Assembly: GCA_037951105.1 (NCBI GenBank)
Contig: JBAMJV010003055.1
Span: 96,001-160,000, forward strand
Length of the DNA: 64,000 nt
Direction: 5' to 3'
Origin: Echinarachnius parma
Lineage: Eukaryota > Echinodermata > Echinoidea > Clypeasteroida > Echinarachniidae
In this document: piece by piece, positions 35,511 to 47,189 of the stretch
Numbering within the stretch: position 1 is the stretch's first letter
Layout of the letters: each line of letters opens with the position of its first letter
Made by a program: the position numbers and the translations under genes
Notes under the pieces: model-generated
The model's database searches: none
Told to the model about the DNA's origin: nothing
Seen by the model: only the letters and a program-made list of their open reading frames with translations

Positions 35511-35557
35511 ATTGGCCGTCAAAAATGGGACGGTTAGATATCGCGGAGTCACGTGAT
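35511..35557 (+). promoter_or_regulatory. Candidate PPT2 promoter with CCAAT box and CLEAR/E-box
   Basis: ATTGG (inverted CCAAT) at 35511-35515 and GTCACGTGAT at 35548-35557. The latter matches 9 of 10 bases of the GTCACGTGAC CLEAR consensus bound by TFEB-type factors at lysosomal genes, and PPT2 is a lysosomal enzyme. The surrounding 35460-35900 is GC-richer than average. Function is inferred. Confidence 0.5.
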
Positions 35558-36121
35558 AATTAACGTAACAAACTGGTCACATGCATTTCCGCCTTTGACC
35601 TACATTTATTTACGTCGGCTTTGTTTACAAGTGGCGGAAGTGTTACTGTCGACCAAAGCCAAGGCAAAACGGGTTGTCTTCGATGTTGTTGCTGAAAATT
35701 CTCTGTCGTCTTGTAGTACACGAAAGTGTGCTTTAGCTTTATTATTGCTGATTATTTTCTGGACATTTATTGTTGCGTATGCCACGTTCGGCGTTGTGTT
35801 GGTGGAAGTTTTGGGCCAATTTACCGGCTTCTCACTTCATGCATCGAAACTTCAAGCCCGCGCTGCCCGTCGCTAGCGGCTCGTTGATTGTTGCTGAGCC
35901 GCTTGTTACTTAGCAAGAGCTGGTATGGTAGCAGCTGAAATTAAACCAGACACGACTGTCTCAAGATCATAGAACTATAATACCAATCGTCCATATTAAA
36001 CTTACACGGTTCTGCAGTGCAAGATCAAGTTTGTTAGAATAGCTCACATCTGGTTGCGATTTTGCATTATTTTTTTGTGCAAGGCCAAGGAGGAAGAAGA
36101 ACAAACTGATTTTGGGGGAAA

Positions 36122-39100
36122 ATGGCTCGCTTTTCAGTGGCAAATTATTTTGTAGCAGTGCTGATGGGCGTTGGCTTGATGGTTGCCAGGGGTTACAAGC
36201 CTGTGATCATCATCCACGGAATGCTTGATGGAGCGAAGGAGATGTGTTACCTCCATGACCACATCCTCACGGTGAGCTAAACTAAAGACAAAGTAAACTT
36301 GTTTTGGCATTCTCTAGCCAGATTAGATCAACAAATCTAGTGCTTTCATGGCCTCTTTGACATTATTACTGAAATATTTTACTGTCGGCTAGACAAAAGC
36401 GCTAGATTTGTCGATCTATACCAAGATTAGCTAAAGAAAACGGTAGGATTAGGAAGACACTTTTTCATTGATAATGTCCAAAAATGTATGAAAATGTGTC
36501 TTCCTAGCATTTCCTTTAGCTAACCAAGCTGCACCAAGACGAGCCGGCATTCTCTAGACTCTACCAAAGCGTGCCCACGATTTTGCATGCATGATCATGA
36601 CTATGAGTATGACTTAAAGAACCGGCCGATGCTCTATGCAAATTGTATAGAGCATCCATTCTTTTTGTCATGCATGCCAAGTCGAGTGCATGCTTCGTTA
36701 GAGAATGCTGACGTGCCAATGGCATGATTAAAACTAAAAGAGAATGGATGCTCTGTAGCAGCTATGCATCTAGAACATCCGTTGTCATGCTGTGGGCATG
36801 TCTTGGTAGACAATGCAAAGTTTATTGTCGCATCTTCCTCAACATTCTGAATTTCTCATCACAGAAAGTTTAGAACATGGATCCGTAAATTAGTGAGACT
36901 GCACAGCATTGTTGGAAGTCCTTACTTTGGAATATTATTAAATATAAATCTCACGCTGAATATATATAATACATTATTTATATGCACAATGTCAAAGGAC
37001 TTTCTACTAGTTACTAAAAGCCTACACCAGTAAATACAGCATTTTTCAGGGCCTCTTTTTACATAAACTGAGAGAAGTGGCTGACAGTGCATGACAGTTC
37101 ATGACAGTTCAGATAACATTACAGAGAAAGCTCAGAAAATGCCATATTTATCGACTATTAAAAGCCAAGCAAAATGTGGTACTCACATTTTGTAACTTAA
37201 TACAAATGTACATTTCTCAAAGTATTTCTCTTCTGAATTTTGACCATTTATATGCAGGCACATCCCGGCACAGTTATCACAATTCCTGACGTGTATCCAT
37301 ACTACTCCAGCATGGAGCACCTGTGGACACAGTATCCGCACTACTACAAGGCGATACGGGATGCCATGCAAGGAGCTGATGATGGAGTCAATCTGGTGTG
37401 CTTCTCTCAAGGTAATTTATGGTCAACTCGATTTTAATCTTTGATTTTCTATTATAACCATACCAAACTATTGTTCATTAACTGAACGAAATTTAAACTT
37501 AGAGAAATTTATCATCATGAATTGAATCTCTGTTTTCATTCTTCAATTAATAATAATAATTAAATGACAGTAGGTTCTATTTATATAGCGCATTATCGCT
37601 AATACACTAGTATTATTACTTGGGTCATAGGATACAATTCAAGCCAGCAAATGTTGTGTGCACCACCTCCATTCCCTGGGGAGAAGTCCTTCCAAGCAGC
37701 TCATGGGCATTGAGAATATCATTCATATTTGTAAAGGCTTTCACCTCTTACCAAAATATTACAGAGATATGTATAATATATATAAATAATGGAAGGTTTA
37801 TTATTTTTCCTACCTAGTTAACTATAAACTTTGTTTTCTCTCCTCCCTCCTTCTCTCTCTCTCTCTCTCTCTTCCTCGCTATTCAGGTGGTCTCATGTGC
37901 AGAGCTGTTATAGAGCAGATGGACGATCATAATGTGGAGAACCTTATCCTTCTGTCTTCACCACAGATGGGGCAATTTGGAGGTGAGGCTTACTATTAAA
38001 GCTAAGACTAAGCTATTGAAGGGATCCAGTAACTTTGTTGACATGTGCAGAAAGTGATGAGTGGTTGATACAATGTATATTGTTGTTATCTGATATGTCC
38101 ACTGGGTGTTGTGTGAAAATTTCAAGTTAAATGGATGTTATAGGGCCAAGTAATGAGTAAAAATGCTCATTGCACTCACTTTGTACACGGTTTTGACAGT
38201 CCAGTGGATAGTTTAACATCTGAACACTCCAATCATAAACGAAAGGGAAATTTGAAAAAAATGCAACCTGTCCCATGCTTTTATTGTTATTTCGAATACA
38301 ACAAGGTATGAGGGAACCGCTAGAATTCCAATTGGATTTTTAGGATTTGTGTAGACTATTGCAGGGTATCCAAAAGTCTTGCCCACTCTATTGATCCCAA
38401 ATGCACATGCTAGGAATGGTAAGGATGAAATATTCAAATTCTCCAATGTTAAGCCCAGGGCTTTTTTGTTTTTGGCGGGGGGGGGGGGGGGGGGGGGGCG
38501 TGGTTTTGCAGTAAACATGATTTGACAAAAACAGTAACTAAAGTCTCTACAGCAAATCAAATTTCAGTCCTGAGTAAACATTCAGCAAAAGAATCAGAAA
38601 TGCATACAAAATAGATGATTTTACAACTGCAATGACTGTAAATGATGCTAGTGCTCACTGCTCTGATTATTTCCCAGTGCTGCAAATCGTGTAATAGTTT
38701 GTACGATGCATGTTTCAAGTATGTGAAAATCACAAGTTTTTTAATTTAAATAAATTAACGTCTGACCAAATTTTTATGATAAAATGAATGATTGTTGTTT
38801 CTTCTATTTTCCTTATCATTTACAGATACCAGTTATGTACCACTGATACCAGACACCAGAGATGAAGTATACAGGTAAGTCGTAGGTTTGTTTTCTTTTT
38901 ATTTTCTTTACTCTAGAAAGTATTTGCATGACAAAAACAGTTTATATTTATATTTGCTAATGATAATAAATACAATTTCCTGTTTTTCAGATGATTAATT
39001 TGTTTTTTAAACCCTTCAAAACAAAAGAAATATTGAGTTTCTAAAGTGCTCTGTGCTATAAAAAGCAGCTCATTTGTAGTTTTACTTTCCTTATTTCAGA

Positions 39101-42100
39101 TAATTAATAAATGGTCGTTGAACCCGTAAAACAAAGACATATTGAGTTTCTAAAGTACTCTGCTGAAGAAAAGCAGCTCATGTTACAAAAGACAAAATGA
39201 AACCAGCTTATACTTCAAAAGTTTATATAAATATTCTCAAGTATCTTCTTCTGGTGATTTGTATGGTGAAGAGCAGATCCTTGAGACCAAGTATCAGACC
39301 AGACAATTATTATTATTATTACATAATACATATAGAAGTGAAATTGATCAATCAATTAATCTAACATACTTTTGCTTTCAATCATTAATTAAATGATTGC
39401 AAGATTAATTGATATGTTTTATGTTAGAACATCATGTACCAGTTCAGCAGATTATGATTATTATTAAATATAGAAATGGAATTGATCACTCAATTAATCT
39501 AGAACATAATTTTGCTTTCTGTCATTTACCCGTTCCCTTCGAGATTCTGAAATCCCCATAGACGTTGGTCATAGCCCACTCGGTTCCTGTAAGCAAGGGG
39601 TTAATTATATATACAAGATTTTTGTTTTATTATGCCATCACCATGTGGTGATCAAAGGAGTTGAATTATACACATATATTGTATTATTATATAGAAATCT
39701 AGAAATGGAATTGAGCAGTCAATTAATCCAACTTAATTTTGCTTTCTATCATTAAAACAAGATTAATTGTTATGTGAGTATTAATGTGATGGATAAAGGA
39801 GTTGAAAATGTTATACAATTATTTTAATATGGGGGAGGGTGGGGGTGTGTATAATTTGCATGTTTCTTCTAACATGCAATAATTAAGTGAAAATATTTTG
39901 TTGCTGTTTTTCATTAGTGTCTTCTTTGACATATTGTATATTTAGTAGATGTATTTGGTCTATTTGTTTATACAAAGTGTGAGATAAACTAAATTGAGCT
40001 AAATTTCCTCAATCTCTCCACAGATTTTGCTACAGCAGGCTTGGTCAACAGGTATCAGTGTGCGAATATTGGAACGGTAAGTGTCACTGCATTCAAGGCA
40101 ACTGCGGCCTGTTTCCACAAAACCCTTTATAAAGCTGAGGAAACCGAAATAAAATTTAACTTTGTCGATTCACTGTCTATTTGTCATTGCTGGATCTTCT
40201 GACCTGTTGTTGTTGTTGTTGTTGTTGTACATGTACAAGTATTCTAACAATGGTTGAATGGGTGCTATTGAAATGCATTAGTGCATGTAGTCCGTGCAAA
40301 CCTAATAATGGCGGCCTCCAGTGTTCGCGTAAATAGTGGTAAAGCCGATAGAGTTTTCACATTTTTCTTCCAAAGCAAAAATCTGAGTCGGAGTAATGTT
40401 ACATATAATAAACAGGAATATTACGATGTATAAAGTAGTATTAACTCTTTTCTTGAGTTGCATTGCCCTTTAAAGTCATATATTTCCTCTTTGGGTATCA
40501 CTTATAGTAATGATAATTTGTTGTAACCAGTTATCTGCTTTTACTGCTTACTGGAGGCTGACATGTTTCAAAACAGTATGCAAGCAAATGACCTTGCATA
40601 AGACAAAAGTTGGTTTACATAATAAATGACATAGCTACACAGGGAACAACAGGGGGGTTGGGGTTATAATATAAACCACTTTTGCAATGTTATTTTAAAT
40701 GAATGTACATAGACTGTTCACATCATGGCAACATCCAGTGGGTATTAAAAGCAGAGAAGAGTGGTCTAAAAAAAACATTGTTTTGATCTAAAATATATGA
40801 CTAGAAGTGGCAGGATTATGCTCTTATAAATTCCAGTATTATCTTTAGGTGAATTTCATATGGGTGACAACTGACAAATGAGTGATAATTAATGCAAACT
40901 GTCCTTTAATTTGTTGGCTCATTGTCATATGTGTGTAGTCTTGTACATAGTTAAGAATCTCCTGAAAATACCTAGTTTAGGTTTCAGAGTGTAATATATT
41001 AGAGTCCCTTTTTATTTTGAGATGTTTATACAGAAATAGGAATATACATACGTATAACAATTAAATCTTATACCATGTCAAGTATAATTTGAGGTGTTTA
41101 CGTTAAAAACATTAGAAAAGGTGAAAAAGAACATATATGATATTAATTTATTCTTTATTTATTATTTGTTTAATCTATTTATTCATTTATTTATTAATAT
41201 ATTTATATTCTACTTATGTTTTTATTTTATTTATTTATTTTTATTTATTTATATTTATTTATTTATTTTAATTATTATTACAGTATTATTATTTTTATTT
41301 TTATTTTTTTATTTATTTATTTTTTATTATTATTATTTTTTTTTGGGGGGGGGGGGGAGGGGTTCGCATGACTGTCATGTAGTGTTAATATATTATGTTA
41401 TAAGAACTTCAATTATATAATATTGTTGATTTTGTTTTCCCCTATCCAGATCCCCGCCACCAAGATGGGTACCTGGGGTATTCAGATTTCTTAGCCATTC
41501 TCAACAACCAAACAGCTCATAATAACAGTGCCCGTAAGTATTCTAGCAACGACTTTGATCATAAATAGTTTAGTTACCAATAATAGACTTGTATGTAACT
41601 AATTGTCTGTAGACTTAGATGGTTAAGACAGGGCTCGACACTCGCACTGGCCCGGGGCCAGTGAAATTGCAAATTCAGGCCAGCTAAAATATATGAAAGT
41701 CATATTTTGGTGGCCCGATCGGGCAAGCAGATTTTCAACCGGACATTGACAAAATGAGAAAAATCTTGTTTTGTTCCATGTTATGCTTCATCTATAATCA
41801 CAGGTTTGAACAGGAAAGAGTGATATTTTGAATAGTAAAAAGTTTACTCATGAAATTAAATTTTCGGGCCAGTAAATTATTTCACTGGCGCGACTGGGCC
41901 ACTGACAAAAAAGGTAAATGTGGAGCCCTGGTTAAGATGTAAGGACGCAATGTTTGAGCCACTACTGCTGGCCTTTTTAAAGCCGAATGGGAGGCTGGGC
42001 GTTGCGCAAACGCAAGTTGTACCTTTGCCCCACCACAGTGGAACTAGTTTGAGCTGGTTCAGGTGGCTGCATTTTGTCCTATGATTGGTGGGGTCATCGT

Positions 42101-44153
42101 TTATTGCATCAGGTGGCGACCTGCCATTGTTTGGTTCAAGCTGTAACATAGACTAGTTCTTGTCATGTTCCTCAAATGTCTGAGAATTGTTTATGGTATT
42201 TAGTTAATTTACATGTAGTTTAATTATTTTATATAATTAGTAGTTATTTCAATTGATCAGCGCATGTTGTTCCTACCCATCTCTACATGATTTAAAATTA
42301 CTAAATTATTTGAAATGTTTTATTATGTTTAAATGTATGTTATAAAAAGCTTGTATCGACTTTTTCCCCCAGGATTTTGTAAACAGTTTCATGAATGGGA
42401 TTGGTGGGCACTTAGATTTTTGTTATTGTTAAAAAGTGGTTTTGATGATTTTGTTTTATCCTCAGAGTGGCGGAAGAATTTCATGCGACTCAAGAACGTA
42501 GTGATGGTTGGCGGTCCTGATGATGGCGTCATAACCCCCTGGCAATCGAGGTAACTACAGTAGTAAGAAAAAAATGAAAAAGGCTTCTAAAATCAGTCTC
42601 CCACATGGAGATTTTTGATAATTCACATAATGAAACATGATACGACTTCTGATTTGTTAGCATTGCAGCAACAACAAAGTTGCATTGTAAGAGAGGTCTT
42701 GGTACCAAGCACAAAAGCTGTTTCAAGAGCTGAAACTGCAGTTTCACAGATTTCAACATATTCAAAATGTTGTAAGTGTGTACAAGACTAGTTGCAGCTA
42801 GTTTCAGTTGTACCTTGTCACAGCTTTCAGTCTTATCATGGGGGACGACATTTAGCTTGACTTGTTTATTACTTGGGTAAAGCATTTAAAAACATTGCAC
42901 AAATTGATAATACATGGTAAAACATTGACATCCCTATGCTCCTGTAGACGTATTATCACACGAGTCATTGTTGATGAAAAATGTCTTTCTGAAGGACATA
43001 CGTGTTGGGGCATCGATTGGTTGCAAACATCTTGAAGTCTGGGGCTTATTTCATGTAAGGGTCTTAGCTATGTACGTTTTCAGGCGCGGAGCTAGGGTGG
43101 AATTATCTCCACGTTTCACACAGAGCTTCGATAGCCATTGGAAATTCTTTGAGGGTTTGAACGCGGAAATATTTGCACCCTAGCCTCGTGCCAGACAACG
43201 TACATAGCTAAGACGCTTTCATGAACATGCCCCTGGAACCCTTCCAGTCACGCTACAACACCTCCACTAATATTTGTTACTCGGTAGAACAGCAGGAAGG
43301 GAGGGGGTGCAGTCAAATATGAATAGTAAATGAAGCATGTAATCGACTGATGTTTGATTCTTTAATGATTATGAAGACTCTTATATCTGTTCGATTTTTA
43401 TTTCCAGTCACTTTGCGACTTTTGACAAGAATCTGAACGTCGTTGAGATGAAGGATCAAGAGGTATGTCAAGGATCTACATTATTTATTATCCCCATATT
43501 CACATATTTTCTGGTCTAGTTAATACATGGGCGTACACAGAGCTGCCAAGTCTTGCTGATTCTGCAAGAAAGTTTTCCCCAAATATGGCAGTTTTGACAA
43601 ATATAATGTTTTTGCCCTGATTTGAAGTACATTTTGCCTGTAGTTTGCTGTGTATTCAAATTATTATTAATTTTTGTGGAGGGGGGGGGGGGGGGGGAGG
43701 TGGGACTGCAATCCACTGAATAGTTAAAATGAAATAATAAATACCTTGACAACAAAGAGACAAAAATAAAGCTGGATTCATACTTCTACTTTATGAGTCT
43801 AGTCAGTTCATACCAAGTTACTAAAAATGAAAACCTAACCATAATGGTTTATTTCATATCGGTGATGTATTACAGGTGTACATCTGGGACTACTTTGGGT
43901 GTTTGTTTGTTCTTGCAGATGCTGAATTATGATATTCCTATTATTGTCTGAAGTTGGGTCAATCTGAATTTTGACATTAATTTTGTTTTATTTTTATACT
44001 TCATCACAGGTGTACATCCGTGACTACTTCGGGCTCAAATCTCTGGATGCGAGGGGGGCGCTACACAGCTTCGGAATCGCAGGTGTCAACCACACCTTCT
44101 GGCACCGCAATCAGACTATCTTTGATCGCTGCATCGAAAAATGGCTGACGTAG
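36122..44153 (+). CDS. PPT2: Lysosomal thioesterase PPT2, complete, nine exons
   Basis: PPT2 is a soluble lysosomal alpha/beta-hydrolase that cleaves acyl thioesters. Exons: 36122-36271, 37258-37411, 37887-37982, 38826-38874, 40024-40076, 41450-41533, 42466-42550, 43408-43462 and 44010-44153 (870 nt, 289 aa). All have GT/AG borders and consistent phases. Residues 1-24 form a signal peptide, followed by [13 protein letters not shown] with the oxyanion-region HG. The nucleophile is Ser100 in CFSQGG (a C-x-S-x-G elbow), the acid is Asp214 or Asp215 in [11 protein letters not shown], and the base is His270 in [18 protein letters not shown] and [12 protein letters not shown] are strong PPT2-type signatures that separate it from PPT1. 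N-glycosylation sequons occur at N187, N192, N269 and N276. Introns hold many repeats, and a partial copy of exon 9 lies 134 bp before the real one. Confidence 0.95.
36545..36830. mobile_element. Foldback MITE (same family as 18939-19073) plus a partial copy
   Basis: 'Ggcattctctag' to 'agagaatgctgac' (about 36545-36711), with 'cgtgcccacgattttgcatg' and 'gatgctctatgcaaat' inside. A second partial unit with 'agagaatggatgctctg' follows to about 36830. In PPT2 intron 1. Confidence 0.75.
37540..37725. repeat. (AAT)n plus 'tatttatatagcgc' dispersed repeat
   Basis: 'Aataataataat' is followed by 'ttctatttatatagcgcatt' and then a moderately GC-rich tail. The same head module is in 25490-25535 and 25920-25955. 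In PPT2 intron 2. Confidence 0.55.
38990..39190. repeat. Two-copy tandem repeat in PPT2 intron 4
   Basis: 'Tttcagat-attaat' followed by 'atattgagtttctaaagt' and 'aaaagcagctcat' occurs at about 38987-39075 and 39096-39185. Each copy begins with a splice-acceptor-like tttcag but has no matching coding sequence. Confidence 0.75.
39310..39780. repeat. Three-copy imperfect repeat in PPT2 intron 4
   Basis: 'Agaa-tg-aattga-ca-tcaattaat' followed by 'tttgctttc-atca' recurs near 39330, 39470 and 39703, spaced by variable AT-rich sequence. Confidence 0.65.
40490..40795. mobile_element. Diverged copy of the 33657-33983 foldback MITE
   Basis: It shares 'tgggtatcactta', 'actggaggctgacatgttt', 'catccagtgggtatt' and 'agtggtctaaaaaa'. 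In PPT2 intron 5. Confidence 0.55.
41150..41360. repeat. (TATT)n low-complexity tract ending in poly-T and poly-G
   Basis: Tatttattta-type repeats of about 190 bp, then ttttttt and a G-run. The 108-aa Phe/Tyr/Leu-rich frame over it is an artefact. In PPT2 intron 5. Confidence 0.92.
41629..41930. mobile_element. 302-bp MITE with GTTAAGA target duplication, copy 2
   Basis: The ends are CAGGGCTC and GAGCCCTG; the flanks are 'ggttaaga' and 'gttaagat', a 7-8 bp target duplication. It is the same family as 7098-7436. The CAGGG end and 8-bp class duplication suggest hAT. In PPT2 intron 6. Confidence 0.8.
43871..43931 (+). pseudogene. Partial decoy copy of PPT2 exon 9 with its acceptor
   Basis: 'Tacag' is followed by 'gtgtacatctgggactactt' and 'tggg', matching the true exon 9 start at 44010 with 3 mismatches in 27 bases. 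In the exon 9 frame it reads VYIWDYFG and then runs on to a stop near 43930. The similarity ends after GGG. Confidence 0.85.
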
Positions 44154-44256
44154 CTTGCGTGTATTGCTCTAGCTAGTTGGGAGGGGCATGCCTTGTGTTT
44201 TTCTTGATCTTTTCAAAAATGGCGAAGCGATAATTTCTTGGTACACATTCGGACTA

Positions 44257-44415
44257 CAGTCAAACCTGTTTGAGTAGTACCCTGTCTATAGCAGGCCAAC
44301 CTGCGTACCGTGCCCACCATTAGTGATCCCCTGCAGAGAAGCAATGCTATTGAACCTGTCTAAAGTGGCCACTATTCTTGTTTCTTTAGGTGGTCACTAT
44401 ACACAGGTTTGACTG
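44257..44415. mobile_element. TA-flanked MITE with ends CAGTCAAACCTGT, in the PPT2 3' region
   Basis: The inverted ends are 'cagtcaaacctg' and 'caggtttgactg', with TA at 44255-44256 and 44416-44417. Same family as 29638-29810 and 62796-63003. It lies about 100 bp after the PPT2 stop codon and so is probably transcribed in the 3' UTR. Confidence 0.85.
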
Positions 44416-44772
44416 TATTTGCATATAATAGCCCTCTGCCAAACATAATTTTCGTTTGCTCCATTTGTTTTTTAATTGTACAATATTTGATTCTTTTTTA
44501 AACGTGCACTAGTTGTTCAAGTGCCTTAGATGTTAATATTTTTTAGCTTTATTTGAATTTGTGTTGATAATTGTGACTGCGCCCCGAGTATCTTGCAAAA
44601 GATGGAATTAGTGTGTGCATTTAGGTGTATTATAAAACTCCTGAATTATCATTAATATTATTGAATTATTATCCTTCGATAAAAGTATAAAAATATAAAT
44701 ACCCATGGATCCAACAACTCTTTCAAAAATTGATAAAGGAAATTAACATCTTGGCATCGTAATTTGGTTTGA

Positions 44773-44778
44773 AATAAA
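44773..44778 (+). terminator. Candidate PPT2 polyadenylation signal AATAAA
   Basis: A clear AATAAA about 620 bp after the stop codon, followed by T/GT-rich sequence (ttttgtagggtttttctg). Other signals further downstream cannot be excluded. Confidence 0.45.
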
Positions 44779-45189
44779 CCTTTTGTAGGGTTTTTCTGAC
44801 TTGTACTGAAGTGTGTGGTAGACAGATATGCCAAATCGGCCGCCAAATATAGATTGTAGGATTTGTGAGTTCGAAGTTTCTTTCCCTGGTCTTTCTCCAA
44901 GCTTGTGATGCATTCATGGTCATTTTCTACTATTCTGTGTACATTTGTAGATGTCCATGAATATTGCAGGTATTGATTCTGAGATTTAGTAAAATACTGC
45001 AGCTGATTATAATCATATCCTTCTATCCCTGTGAATGAATTACATGTCATATGTGCATGTAAATCACAGATTTTCTAAAGGCGAGTCTCGTTCATGGCTA
45101 GTGGATTTTTCTCCCATTCTTTTCAAGTAAACTTAAGATATATGCAACTCATTGGACAATGAAAGTTTAAATACATTACAATTTTGTTT

Positions 45190-45265
45190 CAATCATCATC
45201 ATCGTCATCATCATCATCATCATCAGCATCATCATCATCATCATCGTCCTCATCATCATCAATCA
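45190..45265. repeat. (ATC)n microsatellite
   Basis: Tcatcatcat-type triplets with a few variants, followed by 'gatttatatatcgccta', similar to the module at 37575. Confidence 0.9.
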
Positions 45266-45655
45266 TGTATTGTCATAGGTGTGATTTATATATCGCCTAA
45301 TATGAAACGGTATCATCTCTAGGTGCTTTACCATATTGCAGGCACAAAAAGAGTAAGACTTATGACTTAACTCATAAATTTATTCAATGCAGTCCTGTAA
45401 AATGTGTGATGAACTGCAATTTCCCTGGTATTGATTTTACACAATGTAGGAGAAGGTTCCTGAAGGCTACATTAATTTGTTTTTAGAGATTGTCTTTTAT
45501 TTTGAATTCTGACTTAATTCAGATTTTTTTACTCCTAAAACTTTTACAATGTAAGAGGTATGTACATTGTGCTGTGATATTCATAATGCAAATAATTTGT
45601 TTTTCTTCTTCTGATGTTCAGAACTTTGTATATATTGTCTTTGTCTTATGACATA

Positions 45656-45850
45656 ACTGGGCATGGTGTCTTAGTGATTTGAAAGTCTGTCTCGCAAACA
45701 GGAGGTCCACGGTTCAATTCCCGGCTGGGTCATTTTAAAATACAATGTACTTCTTCAAAAGTGTTAACTCTTGCCTTCTAGCAAGGCGCTCGGCATATAT
45801 AGAATGGAGAAGGGAAATTTCAATGCATGGAGTTACCAGAGGGCTATAGC
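45656..45850 (+). repeat. tRNA-derived SINE
   Basis: 'Gggcatggtgtcttagtg' is followed by an A-box-like region, 'ggtccacggttcaattccc' with a B box, and 'ggctgggtca' closing the tRNA part. It continues into a tRNA-unrelated body with 'ttctagcaaggcgctcgg'. It differs from the 8837-9230 SINE. Confidence 0.65.
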
Positions 45851-45889
45851 CCCTTCCTGTAAGTTTCACTACTTAAAGTGAGAGTTATT

Positions 45890-46135
45890 TGGCATTAAGT
45901 CAGCTTTGGGCTAAATTGGGTTATGCATACCATCTTGTACATGTAGATTGGAGTCTTCTCTACGTGATGCCATTTTTTGTTATAATGATCGTTTCAAATT
46001 TTTGAGATATCAATCAAAAACATAAAAGAGCTGAATTTGGTATCTACAGTGCTCCTAAATTTTTAAGCTGATTATCTCTGAAGAACAAAAAATGTCAAGT
46101 GACATATCCCTTTTCACTTTCTCAACGGACGATAT
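45890..46135 (+). repeat. Dispersed repeat shared with 9640-9860
   Basis: 'Ctaaattgggttatgcatac', 'tacgtgatgcca', 'tgattatctctgaag' and 'cttttcactttctcaac' occur in the same order at 9650-9855. Confidence 0.6.
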
Positions 46136-47189
46136 GTAATATAAATATTAGATAATGTATGTATGTAGTTTAGATGAAATAACCAAGATTTTGTCTTAAT
46201 GTGATGGGACGTACATTGTAAATATTTAAACCACCATCGGCATCCCTTTTTATCAAATTGTACTATTTCTTGGATGGGTTGTAAGGAATGAGTGTGAAAT
46301 CATAATTGCTATGTCAGGAAAGCTTTGGTGATCAAGAACATTTTTTTTAAAAGGAGTATGGTTTTGATTATGATTATTGGATCAATTTTGTCGGGTATTA
46401 TTGGTTAATGATTTTATTTTATTGCCCTTTCGATAACATACATGTAGGTTTGATACTGGATGCCCAGTACGTGTTTGAGATGTTGGAATAGATATTGTGA
46501 GTCCTAGTATTTTTGTTCTTCATCCAATATGTAGGTTGAATATTGGATGCTCTCTCACTGTATAGTCGAGTCATTGTGAACAAAAATTATGGATTTGATT
46601 ACCACTGGAGTCCACTTTAGCACTTTTCTCCCACATGCACAGAGTATTAAGCATAAGTGTTAAGCATAAATCTATGAGGTGCAAAATAACTATCACAATG
46701 GCTTTTTACCATCCATAATGACATTAGTTAATGTACATGGATACAAATGTACAATAACTTTGTGCTTATTAAAGATTACTTATGAAAACCAGGGCCTATA
46801 CTCATGAAAACCTGCTAGCTTAGTTTCATGCTAAGTCTATTTTAGATGATGGGGATAAGTCAAGCAACAAGTTATTTTTTTAGTAGTCAAAAAGGGTTTT
46901 TTACCTACCACATGGCAACTACTTAGACCATTAGTTTCCAACTTGAATTTCACCCAAAATAGACTTATCATGAATCTAAACTAGTTAGATTTGACAAATA
47001 ATTGGCCCTGGTGCATTGTGTATTAACCATGATTAGGTGGTGGGAATTGGAATGTATTTATGAGGAAATGGTAAAAGTAAAACAATGAATATTTGTTCAA
47101 TTGCAGCTGATAAACTGTGAAAGGTATTTTATCAGCAATACAAAAAAAAGGTTCATTGCATGTAGCCCGTTTTGTCTAAATTGAATACT

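Noticed and set aside
35553..35876. 107-aa frame with a membrane-like segment in front of PPT2
   Set aside because: It opens with GTG and contains no ATG in frame. It lies in the promoter/5' UTR zone and shows no recognisable family; I treat it as chance.
41094..41420. 108-aa Phe/Tyr/Leu-rich hydrophobic frame
   Set aside because: It is a (TATT)n low-complexity tract inside PPT2 intron 5.
42361..42420. Possible duplicate of PPT2 exon 5 ('cccaggattttgtaaacag')
   Set aside because: Similarity to 'cagattttgctacagcag' is short, with no conserved reading beyond about 10 bases.
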